Source: CAWCAW01 sp963793645 (GTDB lineage Bacteria; Actinomycetota; Acidimicrobiia; Acidimicrobiales; UBA8190). Taken from it: 64,000 bases of DNA. Each line of letters starts with the position of its first letter. Position 1 is the stretch's first letter. The DNA lies in assembly GCA_963793645.1 (NCBI GenBank), contig CAWCAW010000003.1, positions 248,001 through 312,000 of the forward strand, in the 5' to 3' direction. This document shows positions 26,216-34,770 of the stretch, piece after piece. The notes under the pieces were generated by a model, which was given only the letters and a program-made list of their open reading frames with translations, made no database searches and was not told the DNA's origin. The translations under genes and the position numbers were made by a program.

Positions 26216-27177
26216 GCGACCCGTGGCTGGTGGCAGGCGTGGCCGTCGCCTCCTCGGCTGCCCTCACCCCCCTTGCCATGGCGGTGGCCTCGCGACTCAG
26301 GGTGGTGGACCGCCCGGGCGTGCTCAAGCCTCAGCTCTCAGCGGTCCCGTATCTGGGCGGGCTGGCCATCTTCCCCGCCTTGGTGCTGGGCGCCGCGTTC
26401 GCCCACTCTGTGGTCATCGCCCCGTTGGGAGCGGCGCTGGCCCTGGGCACCCTCGACGACGCCGTCGATCTCCCCCCCTGGGTGCGCCTGGGCGGGCAGG
26501 TAGTCATCGGAGCCGGGGTGGCCGCCACCGTGTCATCCCGGCTGCCCGGTGTCATCGGACCCATCGCGGTGGGGGCGGTAACGGTGGTGCTCATGAACGG
26601 CGTGAACTTCATCGACGGCCTTGACGGTCTGGCCTCCGGAGTCGCACTGGCCGCCGCCGCCGCCTTCGCGCTGGTGCTGCGCGGTGGCGAACGCGACCTG
26701 GCGCTGTCCCTGGCGGGGGCACTGGTCGGCTTCCTTATCTACAACCGTCCGCCGGCACGCATATACCTCGGAGACGGAGGCGCCTACCTGGTGGGCACCG
26801 CCGCCGCCTTGCTGTTGGCCTGGACGTGGTCCCGCGGCGTGGACGTGAGCACCAGCGTGGCCAGCCTCCTCATCGTGGCCGTGCCGAGCGCCGAGGTGGC
26901 CTTCGCCGTGGTGCGACGCATTCGCGCCCGGCATGCCATCTCCAGTGGAGACAGGCGGCACCCGTACGATCTGCTCGTGGCCCGGGGTTGGTCGAAGACG
27001 ACGTCCGCACTGACTTACGTCGGTGCCCAGGCCGCACTGGCCGCTACCGCCGTCGGCGTGGCGGCCGTCCATGAGCTGACCGCTTCGGTGGCCGCCGTCA
27101 TCGCAGCTGCCGGCGCGTTGACCGTGTTGGCCGCCGCCTGCGGGGCGCTCGGCCCCGGCGCCGACGTGGTGGCATGA
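26212..27177 (+). CDS. WecA/MraY-family initiating sugar-phosphate transferase
   Basis: The 321-residue polytopic protein belongs to the polyprenyl-phosphate N-acetylhexosamine-1-phosphate transferase family. It transfers a sugar phosphate from a UDP-sugar to undecaprenyl (or decaprenyl) phosphate, starting a lipid-linked glycan. LDDAVD at 81-86 matches the Asp-rich motif, NFIDGLDGLA at 132-141 the N-x-x-N/D-x-D-G motif, GDGG at 187-190 the next Asp motif, and RRHPYDLL the His loop. About ten membrane segments. It lacks the context of the division cluster, so WecA/TagO-like rather than MraY. Both ends overlap neighbours by ATGA, a tightly coupled operon. Confidence 0.87.
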   Translation: MSDPWLVAGVAVASSAALTPLAMAVASRLRVVDRPGVLKPQLSAVPYLGGLAIFPALVLGAAFAHSVVIAPLGAALALGTLDDAVDLPPWVRLGGQVVIGAGVAATVSSRLPGVIGPIAVGAVTVVLMNGVNFIDGLDGLASGVALAAAAAFALVLRGGERDLALSLAGALVGFLIYNRPPARIYLGDGGAYLVGTAAALLLAWTWSRGVDVSTSVASLLIVAVPSAEVAFAVVRRIRARHAISSGDRRHPYDLLVARGWSKTTSALTYVGAQAALAATAVGVAAVHELTASVAAVIAAAGALTVLAAACGALGPGADVVA

Positions 27178-28302
27178 GCCGCATCTATCTGTCGCCGCCC
27201 GACGTCGGTGACACCGAGCGCCGCATGCTCCTCGATGCCTTCGACTCCAACTGGATCGCTCCGCTCGGACCACACGTGGACGCCTTCGAGCACGAGATGG
27301 CACAACAAAGTCGGCACGGCCGACGCGGTGGCGCTGTCGAGCGGCACCGCCGCCTTGCACCTGGCGCTGTTGTTGGCCGGGGTCGGCCCCGGAGATGACG
27401 TCCTGCTCCCGACCTTCACGTTCGTGGCGACAGCCAATGTGGCGACGTACCTCGGGGCACGACCGGTGCTGATCGACTGTGACCCGTCGACCTGGCAGAT
27501 CGATACCGCCCTCGTCGCCCAGGAACTCGCCGACCGGGCCCGGCGTAACGATCTCCCCGCCGCCGTCGTCACCGTCGACCTCTACGGACAAACGGCTGAC
27601 TACCGATCACTTGTGCCGCTGTGCGCGGAGTATGACGTGCCTCTGATCGAAGACGCCGCCGAAGCACTGGGCGCCACCTACGGCGATGATGCCGCCGGTT
27701 CGTTCGGAGCAGCCGGGGTCTTCTCGTTCAACGGAAACAAAATCATCACCACCAGTGGGGGCGGGATGCTGGTGTCGAAGTCCAAGGAGCTCGTGGCGCG
27801 AGCCCGCCATTTGGCCACCCAAGCCCGCGAGCCCGAAGTCCACTATCAACACGTGGACCTTGGCTACAACTACCGCATGAGCAACCTGCTCGCCGCCATA
27901 GGGCGGGCCCAGCTGATGGGATTGGACCGGCGCGTGGCCCGGCGTCATGCCATCAACGATGCCTACCGCGATGCCCTGGGCGGCCGGCCCGGCATCCGCT
28001 TCATGCCCGTAGCCGATTACGGCACGCCCAACTACTGGTTGACCTGCATCCTGGTCGACCCCGACGAGGCCGGCACCACCCGCGACGCCATTCGCATGGC
28101 CTTGGAGGAACAAGACATCGAGGCACGCCCGACGTGGAAGCCGTTGCACCTCCAACCCTTGTTGGCCGAGGCACCCACGGTGGGGGGTGCCGTCGCCGCC
28201 GACATCTTCGACCAGGGCCTCTGCCTCCCGAGCGGTTCGAGCCTCTCGGACACCGACATCGAACGAGTGGTGGAGACGGTCACAGCAACCCTGGGCGCCT
28301 AG
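27174..28302 (+). pseudogene. DegT/DnrJ/EryC1 sugar aminotransferase with a +1 frameshift
   Basis: From the ATG at 27174 the frame encodes MSRIYLSPPDVGDTERRMLL to FEHEMAQ. The next frame then continues VGTADAVALSSGTAALHLAL, the typical PLP cofactor-binding beginning, and runs to 28302. SFNGNKIITTSGGGMLV carries the PLP Lys; LIEDAAEALGATY and GYNYRMSNLLAAIGRAQL are hallmark motifs. The break lies at about 27303-27309 (CAACAAAG); removing one base restores AQKVGTADAV. These enzymes aminate keto-sugars on nucleotide carriers. No 4,6-dehydratase is in the window to supply the keto-sugar. Overlaps the previous stop (ATGA). Confidence 0.85.
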
Positions 28303-28310
28303 GTACCGCC

Positions 28311-29195
28311 ATGACCACGCCCAGAAATCCAGAACGTTCCGGTGATCTCAACGTCATCGTCGTCTCCTATGGATCCCCGGCCTTGCTGCGCGAAGCGTTG
28401 GCACCCCTGCGCGGCACGTACCCCACCATCGTCGTCGACAACTCCTCGTTGGCTGAGGCCAAAGACGTGGCCAACGAGGCAGAAGCCCGGTATGTCGATC
28501 CGGGTCAGAACCTCGGGTTCGCCCGCGCCGTGAACGTCGGCCTTGGGCTGCGTCACCCCCCGGATGCCGACGTGTTGCTGTTGAACCCTGATGCCCAGAT
28601 CTCAGTCCAAGGAGTCGACAGATTGCTCGAGGTGCTGCGCGCCGACCCCACCTTGGCGTGCGTGGCACCGACCCAGCGCGTGCCAGGTGCCGATGACCTC
28701 AGCCCGGTGTGGTGGCCGTGGCATACGCCCGCCGGGGCATGGATGGAGGCGATCGGTCTCAGGCGCTGGCGGGCACCCCAAGGATTCCTGAGCGGGGCGG
28801 TGCTGTTGCTCAGCGGCGCCGCCGTCAAGGACGTCGGGCTCCTCGACGAGCGCTATTTCATGTACAGCGAAGAGGAAGACTGGCAACAGCGAGCACGCCG
28901 GCGGGGGTGGCGCTTTCGGTTGTGTCCCGAGGTCGAAGCCCTGCACCGCGTGGGCGGCACCGACAGCGACATCATCAGGGTGCAACTGCGCGTGCACATC
29001 GCCATCGAGCGCTATGTGCGCAAGTGGTTCGGGCGCTCCGGATGGGCCGCCTACCGCGTCGGCACTGTTTTCGGGTGCGGATTGCGAATGATCGCCTACC
29101 AGGACAACCGGCGGCGGCGGATCGGCCGTCTGGCGCGCACCTACGTCGAGGGCCCCGAAAAGGCCGGGCACCGGGCGGGCGCCATACCGGGCTGA
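28311..29195 (+). CDS. Rhamnosyltransferase-type family 2 glycosyltransferase
   Basis: A 294-residue GT2. VIVVSYGSPALLREAL starts the fold; NLGFARAVNVGL and LLLNPDAQI (NPD is the DxD variant) followed by FLSGAVLLLSGAAVKDVGLL and ERYFMYSEEEDW match the WbbL/RfbN-like rhamnosyltransferase group. The donor (dTDP-rhamnose in known relatives) is inferred. Last gene of the operon that begins at 23040; its TGA lies in the first unit of a 15-bp tandem repeat. Confidence 0.88.
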   Translation: MTTPRNPERSGDLNVIVVSYGSPALLREALAPLRGTYPTIVVDNSSLAEAKDVANEAEARYVDPGQNLGFARAVNVGLGLRHPPDADVLLLNPDAQISVQGVDRLLEVLRADPTLACVAPTQRVPGADDLSPVWWPWHTPAGAWMEAIGLRRWRAPQGFLSGAVLLLSGAAVKDVGLLDERYFMYSEEEDWQQRARRRGWRFRLCPEVEALHRVGGTDSDIIRVQLRVHIAIERYVRKWFGRSGWAAYRVGTVFGCGLRMIAYQDNRRRRIGRLARTYVEGPEKAGHRAGAIPG

Positions 29196-29280
29196 GCCGT
29201 GCTGGGCTGAGCCGTGCTGGGCTGAGCCGTGCTGGGCTGAGCCGTGCTGGGCTGAGCCCTGCTGGGCTGAGCCCTGCTGG
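29191..29280. repeat. Six tandem copies of a 15-bp unit between convergent genes
   Basis: Units 1-4 read GCTGAGCCGTGCTGG and units 5-6 GCTGAGCCCTGCTGG, with a degraded seventh copy after 29281. The first TGA is the stop of the upstream GT2 gene, and every unit repeats TGA in the same frame, so copy-number change cannot extend that protein. It fills the gap before the convergent sulfotransferase. No palindromic repeat/spacer pattern, so not CRISPR. Confidence 0.9.
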
Positions 29281-29306
29281 GCCGGCCCGTGCCAGCCCCG
29301 ACATCC

Positions 29307-30233
29307 TCACAACGTGGTGCTCTTGAAGTTCGGCCACAGGTTGAGGTCGAGGTCGGGCACCAAGGTGGCCAGCGCGCGCACGTCTTCGCGGTACACGTCC
29401 ACCAGCCGACGACGGGCGTCGGGGGCCAGGGTCACCTTGGACGACACGGTGGGGCTCTCGAGGTCGTGAAGTCTGGCCGGCTGGTAATTCTCCTCGAGCC
29501 CTAGGAATCGATACGTTCGCGCCAACTGCGTGGCGGGATCAGCGACACACGCCTCGTATTGAAGGACGAGCATCCTGGCACCGGTGATCTCCGCCGACCA
29601 CGGGCCCAGCGCGGCGGCGTAGAAGCCTCGGGAGACGGCCTCGGCGAGTATCGAGCCGGGGTGTGACGAGGGGTCGATTTCGGTGTGGGCGAGGCCTGAA
29701 ACAAAACGTTCGACGGGGTCGCGCACTATGAGCAGAAACCGAGCCTCAGGGGCGGCCTCGATCAGCAGCGGCCGTACCCATGGTTGGTAGAAGTAATCGG
29801 GGGTCCACTCGCCGGCGACGAGGCCATCGGGACGTGCGAACCAGGCGTGGTATTGCTCGATGTCTGACGGGGCAAACGCGTTGGTGGCGAAACGGGCGAA
29901 GTAATGGCGCTCTTTGTGGTTGCCGGCGCGATGAAACACGCCAGGGTGCGCGGTCACCAGCCCGAACCACCATGTCGTACCGGCCTTTTGGACGCCGATG
30001 CCCACGAAGTCCGGCGGTCCTGGAGATTCACCGGGAACCGGATCCGGGGCGTGGTGCGAAAAGGCCGACTCCCACGGCGCAAAAGGGCCGATGCGTCGGC
30101 GCAATGCATCTCGGGCCGGGCGCGGCAGCGAGCTGCGAATGCCGCCGGGCACGCGGTACAGCGCCTTGCCGAGCGCCGCCCGCAGAGCCACGGCCCCAGG
30201 GTACTGCTCACCCTCATCCGACGTTGGGAGCAC
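29307..30233 (-). CDS. Sulfotransferase domain protein
   Basis: A 308-residue enzyme. GIGVQKAGTTWWF at about 78-90 is the PAPS-binding loop, EWTPDYFYQPW and LLIVRDPVERFVSGLAH the second substrate and 3'-phosphate regions with conserved Arg and Ser. This layout resembles bacterial relatives of heparan/Stf0-like N-deacetylase-sulfotransferase and NodH-type enzymes; sulfate acceptor unknown. The GTG start has GGGGG beside it. The start overlaps the end of the upstream YfhO gene by 20 bases, so the two are co-transcribed. Confidence 0.88.
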   Translation of the reverse strand: MLPTSDEGEQYPGAVALRAALGKALYRVPGGIRSSLPRPARDALRRRIGPFAPWESAFSHHAPDPVPGESPGPPDFVGIGVQKAGTTWWFGLVTAHPGVFHRAGNHKERHYFARFATNAFAPSDIEQYHAWFARPDGLVAGEWTPDYFYQPWVRPLLIEAAPEARFLLIVRDPVERFVSGLAHTEIDPSSHPGSILAEAVSRGFYAAALGPWSAEITGARMLVLQYEACVADPATQLARTYRFLGLEENYQPARLHDLESPTVSSKVTLAPDARRRLVDVYREDVRALATLVPDLDLNLWPNFKSTTL

Positions 30234-32655
30234 CCCCCACAGCGCGCCAGGCCCGAGGTGAGCGCCGGACGACGACGGCGGCGAGGAAGAGCCCGGCCAC
30301 GGTGAGCCCGGCCAGGACGAGGCCGATGGTGAAGAAGGAGGGCCAGTAGTGCAACGTGATCACGTGTCGTCCGGCAGGCACGTCGGCTTGGAGCATCACC
30401 CCCGAGTACCGCTCGAGGGTGAGCGGCTTGCCGTCGATGCTGGCCTGCCAGCCCGGTACGTCGGTGATCCTCATACGCAGGACACCGGCCGTCGCCCCAT
30501 GCGTGACGATCTCGAAGGACCCCGGGGCGCGTTGCATGACCCGTACCGGCTTCCCCACCGCGCTCGGCCCCGGAAGCGACGCCCCTGGGCCCAGTGGGCT
30601 CACCGTGGCAAGGGCCGATCCGGGAACGACGTACAGGGCTTCGCCATCGATGACCTTGTCGAAGACGGCGCCCGTGGGACCGCCGGTGCCTTCAGGCTCC
30701 AACACGTATTTCACGCCGTAGCGCCGGGCCACCGCCACCGAGGTGATGGACGGGCAGAACTCCGATCGTGGCAAGAACGAGGCCAAGGGGGGCCCTGCCG
30801 AACCGCCCGCCACCGCTGTCCATGACGAGAAATAGGTGCGAGGCAACAACGGGTCGTAGGCGGAGAACTCGTGCACACCCAGTGCGACGTTGAACTCCTG
30901 GACGATCCCCAACCCGACACATGACGTCGTCCCGAACCCGACCAACGAGGACCCCACCGTCGCCTTCAGCACGCGCTCGGCCGGCGTGGCGGTGACGGGC
31001 TGCGAGCTCGAAGACCACAGGGGGGCGGCCGCGCTGATCAAGAAGGCCGACTCAATGGTCAGCAGTACCAGCGCCGCCCACCGGCCCGACCGGTTCGAGA
31101 ACCGCTCCAGACGCGCCCCCGGTCGAGTCAGCACCAACCCCGCCGCCACGACCAGACCCACCGCCGTGGTGACCACGGGCCAGATGAAGCTCTGGTTCCT
31201 GACCGCGGCCGTGTCCGGATACAGGGTGCCTCGGGCCGTCTCCCACAACACGAGAATAACGATGGCGCCCACCACAAAGCCCAGCACCGTGAACCGACGC
31301 ACAGCCGGCCGGCGGCGATGACGGACAAGGACATCCACTCCCACTCCGGCCAACACCGCCAGGGCAAAGCACATGGGCAACAACGACCGGTGCCACTGGA
31401 TGCCGTCGCCCGAAGGGATATGGCTCAACGCCGTCTCCACCGGAGACACGAATGCCACGATCGCCATGACGCCGGCGGTGGCGCCGATTCCCACCACCTC
31501 AGGGTTGGCGCCGCGCATGACCACGGCCAGGGCCGCCAGCACCAGGACGATCACCCCCACATAGCAGGCCGATTCGATGTAGTTGGTGAAGTCGAAGTAG
31601 TGACCCCCACTCCACGGCAGCCCTTCGAAGCCTTGAAAGATCACGTTGAGGAGGAAGTGCGGGGGAAGCTCGTTGTTCTGGACGCTGGTGGTACGGATCG
31701 ACGCCTTGGCCAACTGCACCCCGGGGAGCGCCAGCGGAGCTGCCAATCCGAAACCGGCCACCGCTCCCACCACCAGGTCGATCACGGCGGGCCACGTGGC
31801 TCTGCCCTGTCTGGCCCGAAGAGCCAGCAACACCACCATGAACACCACCGCGGCGAGCAGCAACAACACCAGCATGTCGATCTGACCCGCATAGATGACC
31901 AGCGCGACGACGAGCGCCAGAAAGACCACGTGTCGGAGCCGGCGTCCCCCGCGACACACCAGGATGATGGCGGCGAACAACCACCCCGCCCACGACAGCA
32001 CCGACGCGATGGGCCAGCCGAGCCAGCCCATGAACGACCCGCTGAGCTCGAATACGGTGCCGGCCATGGCGCACCCCAGGACGCTCAGACCCATCACCTT
32101 TCCGAGCACATAGACACCCACCCCGGCTATGACGAGGGTGGAGAGGACCGAGACCGTGTAGGCCAGGTGGAGAGGCCCGAGGTAGCCGAGCAGGCTGGGG
32201 AGGCTGAAGGTCGCCGACTGCAAGTTGAAGGCCAAAGGAGCGCCCAGCGCGCTATAGGGGTTCCACAGAGGCAGGTGACCCTGGTGCACCTGGGTCCATG
32301 CCAGGTTGGACCACGGGATGAACTCGGTGATCTGGTCGTACGGCAGCGAGCTGTGGATGGGGGTAGCGGGATTGAACGACAGCCCCTCGGTGGACAAGAT
32401 GTCGTAGGGCCCGAGGTAGATGCCGTGGAGGAGGGCCGGGGCCATGGCGATGCCGGCGGCCACCACTACCCAGCCAATTCCCAGAATGTCTCGAAGATGG
32501 GCCCGCCACCACGGGGGTGCCGACGCCCTCGCTTTGGCGGCAGGAGGGTGCGGCCGATCCTCGGCGTCCTTAGTGGTGTTCAGCGATCCGGTCCCACGCG
32601 AGGACAAGGGGGCTCCCCTGTCGTGGCCATCTGAGCGCCGGCCATCGGGCCGCAC
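30214..32655 (-). CDS. YfhO-family polytopic membrane protein (GT-C-like)
   Basis: An 813-residue member of the five-copy family. After a polar, Pro-rich N-terminal stretch and a first membrane helix (DILGIGWVVVAAGIAMAPAL) comes YDQITEFIPWSNLAWTQVHQ, then GHLPLWNPYSALGAPLAFN. A run of helices follows, with a C-terminal domain ending DVPAGRHVITLHYWP and a last helix. The first codon is GTG; a TTG at 32607 with AGGGGAG five bases before it is an equally good start. Probably transfers sugar from a polyprenyl carrier outside the membrane. Its overlap with the sulfotransferase suggests that the two modify the same product. Confidence 0.86.
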   Translation of the reverse strand: MRPDGRRSDGHDRGAPLSSRGTGSLNTTKDAEDRPHPPAAKARASAPPWWRAHLRDILGIGWVVVAAGIAMAPALLHGIYLGPYDILSTEGLSFNPATPIHSSLPYDQITEFIPWSNLAWTQVHQGHLPLWNPYSALGAPLAFNLQSATFSLPSLLGYLGPLHLAYTVSVLSTLVIAGVGVYVLGKVMGLSVLGCAMAGTVFELSGSFMGWLGWPIASVLSWAGWLFAAIILVCRGGRRLRHVVFLALVVALVIYAGQIDMLVLLLLAAVVFMVVLLALRARQGRATWPAVIDLVVGAVAGFGLAAPLALPGVQLAKASIRTTSVQNNELPPHFLLNVIFQGFEGLPWSGGHYFDFTNYIESACYVGVIVLVLAALAVVMRGANPEVVGIGATAGVMAIVAFVSPVETALSHIPSGDGIQWHRSLLPMCFALAVLAGVGVDVLVRHRRRPAVRRFTVLGFVVGAIVILVLWETARGTLYPDTAAVRNQSFIWPVVTTAVGLVVAAGLVLTRPGARLERFSNRSGRWAALVLLTIESAFLISAAAPLWSSSSQPVTATPAERVLKATVGSSLVGFGTTSCVGLGIVQEFNVALGVHEFSAYDPLLPRTYFSSWTAVAGGSAGPPLASFLPRSEFCPSITSVAVARRYGVKYVLEPEGTGGPTGAVFDKVIDGEALYVVPGSALATVSPLGPGASLPGPSAVGKPVRVMQRAPGSFEIVTHGATAGVLRMRITDVPGWQASIDGKPLTLERYSGVMLQADVPAGRHVITLHYWPSFFTIGLVLAGLTVAGLFLAAVVVRRSPRAWRAVGGAPNVG

Positions 32656-32826
32656 GATCGAAAGGACGGCTGTGGCCCTCCGCCACGGACGATCGCGCCT
32701 TGATGATGGCTATCTCTAGCAGATCGTGACGTTGCCACCCAGCAGCGAACGCCGAGCGCGACCAGGTGCGACGCATGGCTTACGCTCTTCGGGGTCCAGT
32801 CAGTCGAGCGACGTTGGGGGGCGACT

Positions 32827-34755
32827 TTGCGACCGATGCGTGCTCGGATGGCGATCGCCGGCTGCCTGGTTGCCGGCGCATTACTTCTGGCCGCGTGCGC
32901 AGGAAACTCCCCCGACACCATCAACCTCACCGCGAGCCGGGCTCCTGGGACCGGTGCCCACGCAGGCGCCCGTGTCCACGGCGGCACCGTCACATGGGCC
33001 GAGATGCCGTCGGTGACGCCGAACTTCATCTATCCCTTCATGCCGGCCGACCGCTATTCGGTGGCCAACATCGAACAGTTCCAATACATGATGTACCGGC
33101 CCCTGTTCTGGTTCGGCACCGGCAAGGATCTCGGCCTCAACGACGCGGTCTCGTTGGCGGGCGAGCCCAAGTTCGCCGACGGGCTCAAGGCGGTGCATAT
33201 CAACCTCAAGCACTACGTCTGGTCCGATGGCGAGCGACTCAGCGCCACCGACGTCCTGCAGTGGCTCAACATGGCGCACGCCGAAAAGAGCAACTGGCAC
33301 CCCTATATCCGCAACGTCGGCATCCCCGATGCCGTAACGAACGTCACCGTGAATAGTGCGACCCGACTCACAATCCGGCTGTCGGGACCGATCAAGCCCT
33401 TGTGGTTCCTCTACAACATGCTCAGCCAGATCACCCCCATGCCTGAGGCGTGGGACATCACCCACACGGGCGCCGCGCCCGGGTCAGGTGGGTGCGGCGC
33501 GGGTGCGTACGGCACCGCCGCCACCGACGGTGCGTGCCGGGCGGTATGGAACTACATGGTCGATCAGGCGGGCTACGACGCGGCGTCACCGAACTCCAAC
33601 AACGCCCTGGCGTCCTATGCCACCAACCCCCTGTGGCAGGTGGTCGATGGGCCGTGGCGCTTGCGGGCCTTCAACCCCGACGGGGAGGCCACCTTCATCC
33701 CCAACCGGAAATTCTCGGGTCGACGGGCCACGATCTCCGCATTCGTCGAGGTTCCTTTCGCCAGCCAAGGCTCCGAGATGGCTGCGTTGACCAACGGTCA
33801 GCTCACCATGGGGTACGTGCCATTTTCAGCGTTGCCCAAGGCGACCCCCCACCCGCGCAAGGTCGGTCGCAACAACCGCCAGCTGGCTAAGAACTTCACC
33901 CTCGTACCGTTGTATACGCGCACGATCGACTACATCCCGTACAACTACAACTCCACCGGTGACAACGGCGTGGCCGGAGCGATCTTCAAACAGCTCTACT
34001 TTCGACAGGCTTTCCAGACGCTCATCAACCAGCCGAAGATCGTCAAGCGCGTCGACAACGGGTACGCGCTGGCAACCTATTTCCCGGTGCCGGCCATCAT
34101 CCCCTCCGAGTCGCGCCGCGGAGCCAACCCTTACCTCTACGACCAGTCCAACGCGGTGGAGCTGCTCGCGTCGCACGGGTGGAACGTCGCGCCCAACGGC
34201 CTCGACACCTGTCTCCAACCCGGCACGGGATCGGACGACTGTGGCGCCGGCATCCCCTCGGGAGCAGCGCTCAACTTCACTTTGGAATACTCCAACAGCA
34301 CCGATGGCGCCGCCGCCGAAATGGCCATGGAAGCAGCCTCGTGGGCGTCCATCGGCATCAAGGTCACCCTCGTAGCGGCGTCGCCTCAAGACGTGCTGCA
34401 CGACGCGGCCGCCTGCAGCGCCGGGCCCAGCTGTACGTGGGAGCTGGCGTACTGGGGAACCGGGTCGTTGTTCGCGCCCAACCACTACCCCACCGGCGAG
34501 CAGATCTTCGCCACGGCGGCGCCGTTCAACAACGGCAGCTATTCGAGTCCGATCGTCGACAACCTCACCCAGCAGCTCCAGTACACCAATGCCAATCCCC
34601 GTTACTACAAGACGTACCTCGCTCGCGAGCTGCCCGTTGCCTACGAGCCCGAGCCGGCCACATACCTCTGGGAGGTCGACAAGAAATTGCGCGGCGTCAC
34701 GCCGTTTGACGTGTTCGAGAACAACGATCCTGAGCGCTATTACTTTGTCAACTGA
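32827..34755 (+). CDS. Family-5 extracellular solute-binding lipoprotein (DppA/OppA-like), orphan
   Basis: A 642-residue lipoprotein: AIAGCLVAGALLLAACAGN gives a signal peptide with lipobox LAAC. GTVTWAEMPSVTPNFIYPF and YMMYRPLFWF are the strand openings of family-5 binding proteins, followed by VLQWLNM and YFRQAFQTLINQPKIVKRVD, the conserved R-Q-A block. In this family the proteins deliver peptides, nickel or sugars to an ABC permease, but no permease or ATPase is nearby. Instead it sits 15 bp before two paralogous membrane proteins and a YfhO gene, apparently in one operon, so it may bind a glycan or peptide for surface assembly. TTG start with GGGGGG five bases upstream; ATG at 32836 is an alternative. 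Confidence 0.87.
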   Translation: MRPMRARMAIAGCLVAGALLLAACAGNSPDTINLTASRAPGTGAHAGARVHGGTVTWAEMPSVTPNFIYPFMPADRYSVANIEQFQYMMYRPLFWFGTGKDLGLNDAVSLAGEPKFADGLKAVHINLKHYVWSDGERLSATDVLQWLNMAHAEKSNWHPYIRNVGIPDAVTNVTVNSATRLTIRLSGPIKPLWFLYNMLSQITPMPEAWDITHTGAAPGSGGCGAGAYGTAATDGACRAVWNYMVDQAGYDAASPNSNNALASYATNPLWQVVDGPWRLRAFNPDGEATFIPNRKFSGRRATISAFVEVPFASQGSEMAALTNGQLTMGYVPFSALPKATPHPRKVGRNNRQLAKNFTLVPLYTRTIDYIPYNYNSTGDNGVAGAIFKQLYFRQAFQTLINQPKIVKRVDNGYALATYFPVPAIIPSESRRGANPYLYDQSNAVELLASHGWNVAPNGLDTCLQPGTGSDDCGAGIPSGAALNFTLEYSNSTDGAAAEMAMEAASWASIGIKVTLVAASPQDVLHDAAACSAGPSCTWELAYWGTGSLFAPNHYPTGEQIFATAAPFNNGSYSSPIVDNLTQQLQYTNANPRYYKTYLARELPVAYEPEPATYLWEVDKKLRGVTPFDVFENNDPERYYFVN

Positions 34756-34770
34756 ACTATCGTCGGCACG

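Noticed and set aside
26212..27177. MraY of peptidoglycan synthesis
   Set aside because: No mur or division genes nearby, and the length (321 aa) and glycan context fit WecA/TagO-type enzymes better.
27295..27315. Programmed ribosomal frameshift in the aminotransferase
   Set aside because: CAACAAAG is not a slippery heptamer with a known +1 signal, no downstream structure is obvious, and two other genes show similar one-base breaks.
29191..29280. Possible CRISPR array
   Set aside because: Units are 15 bp and contiguous, without spacers, and no cas genes are present.
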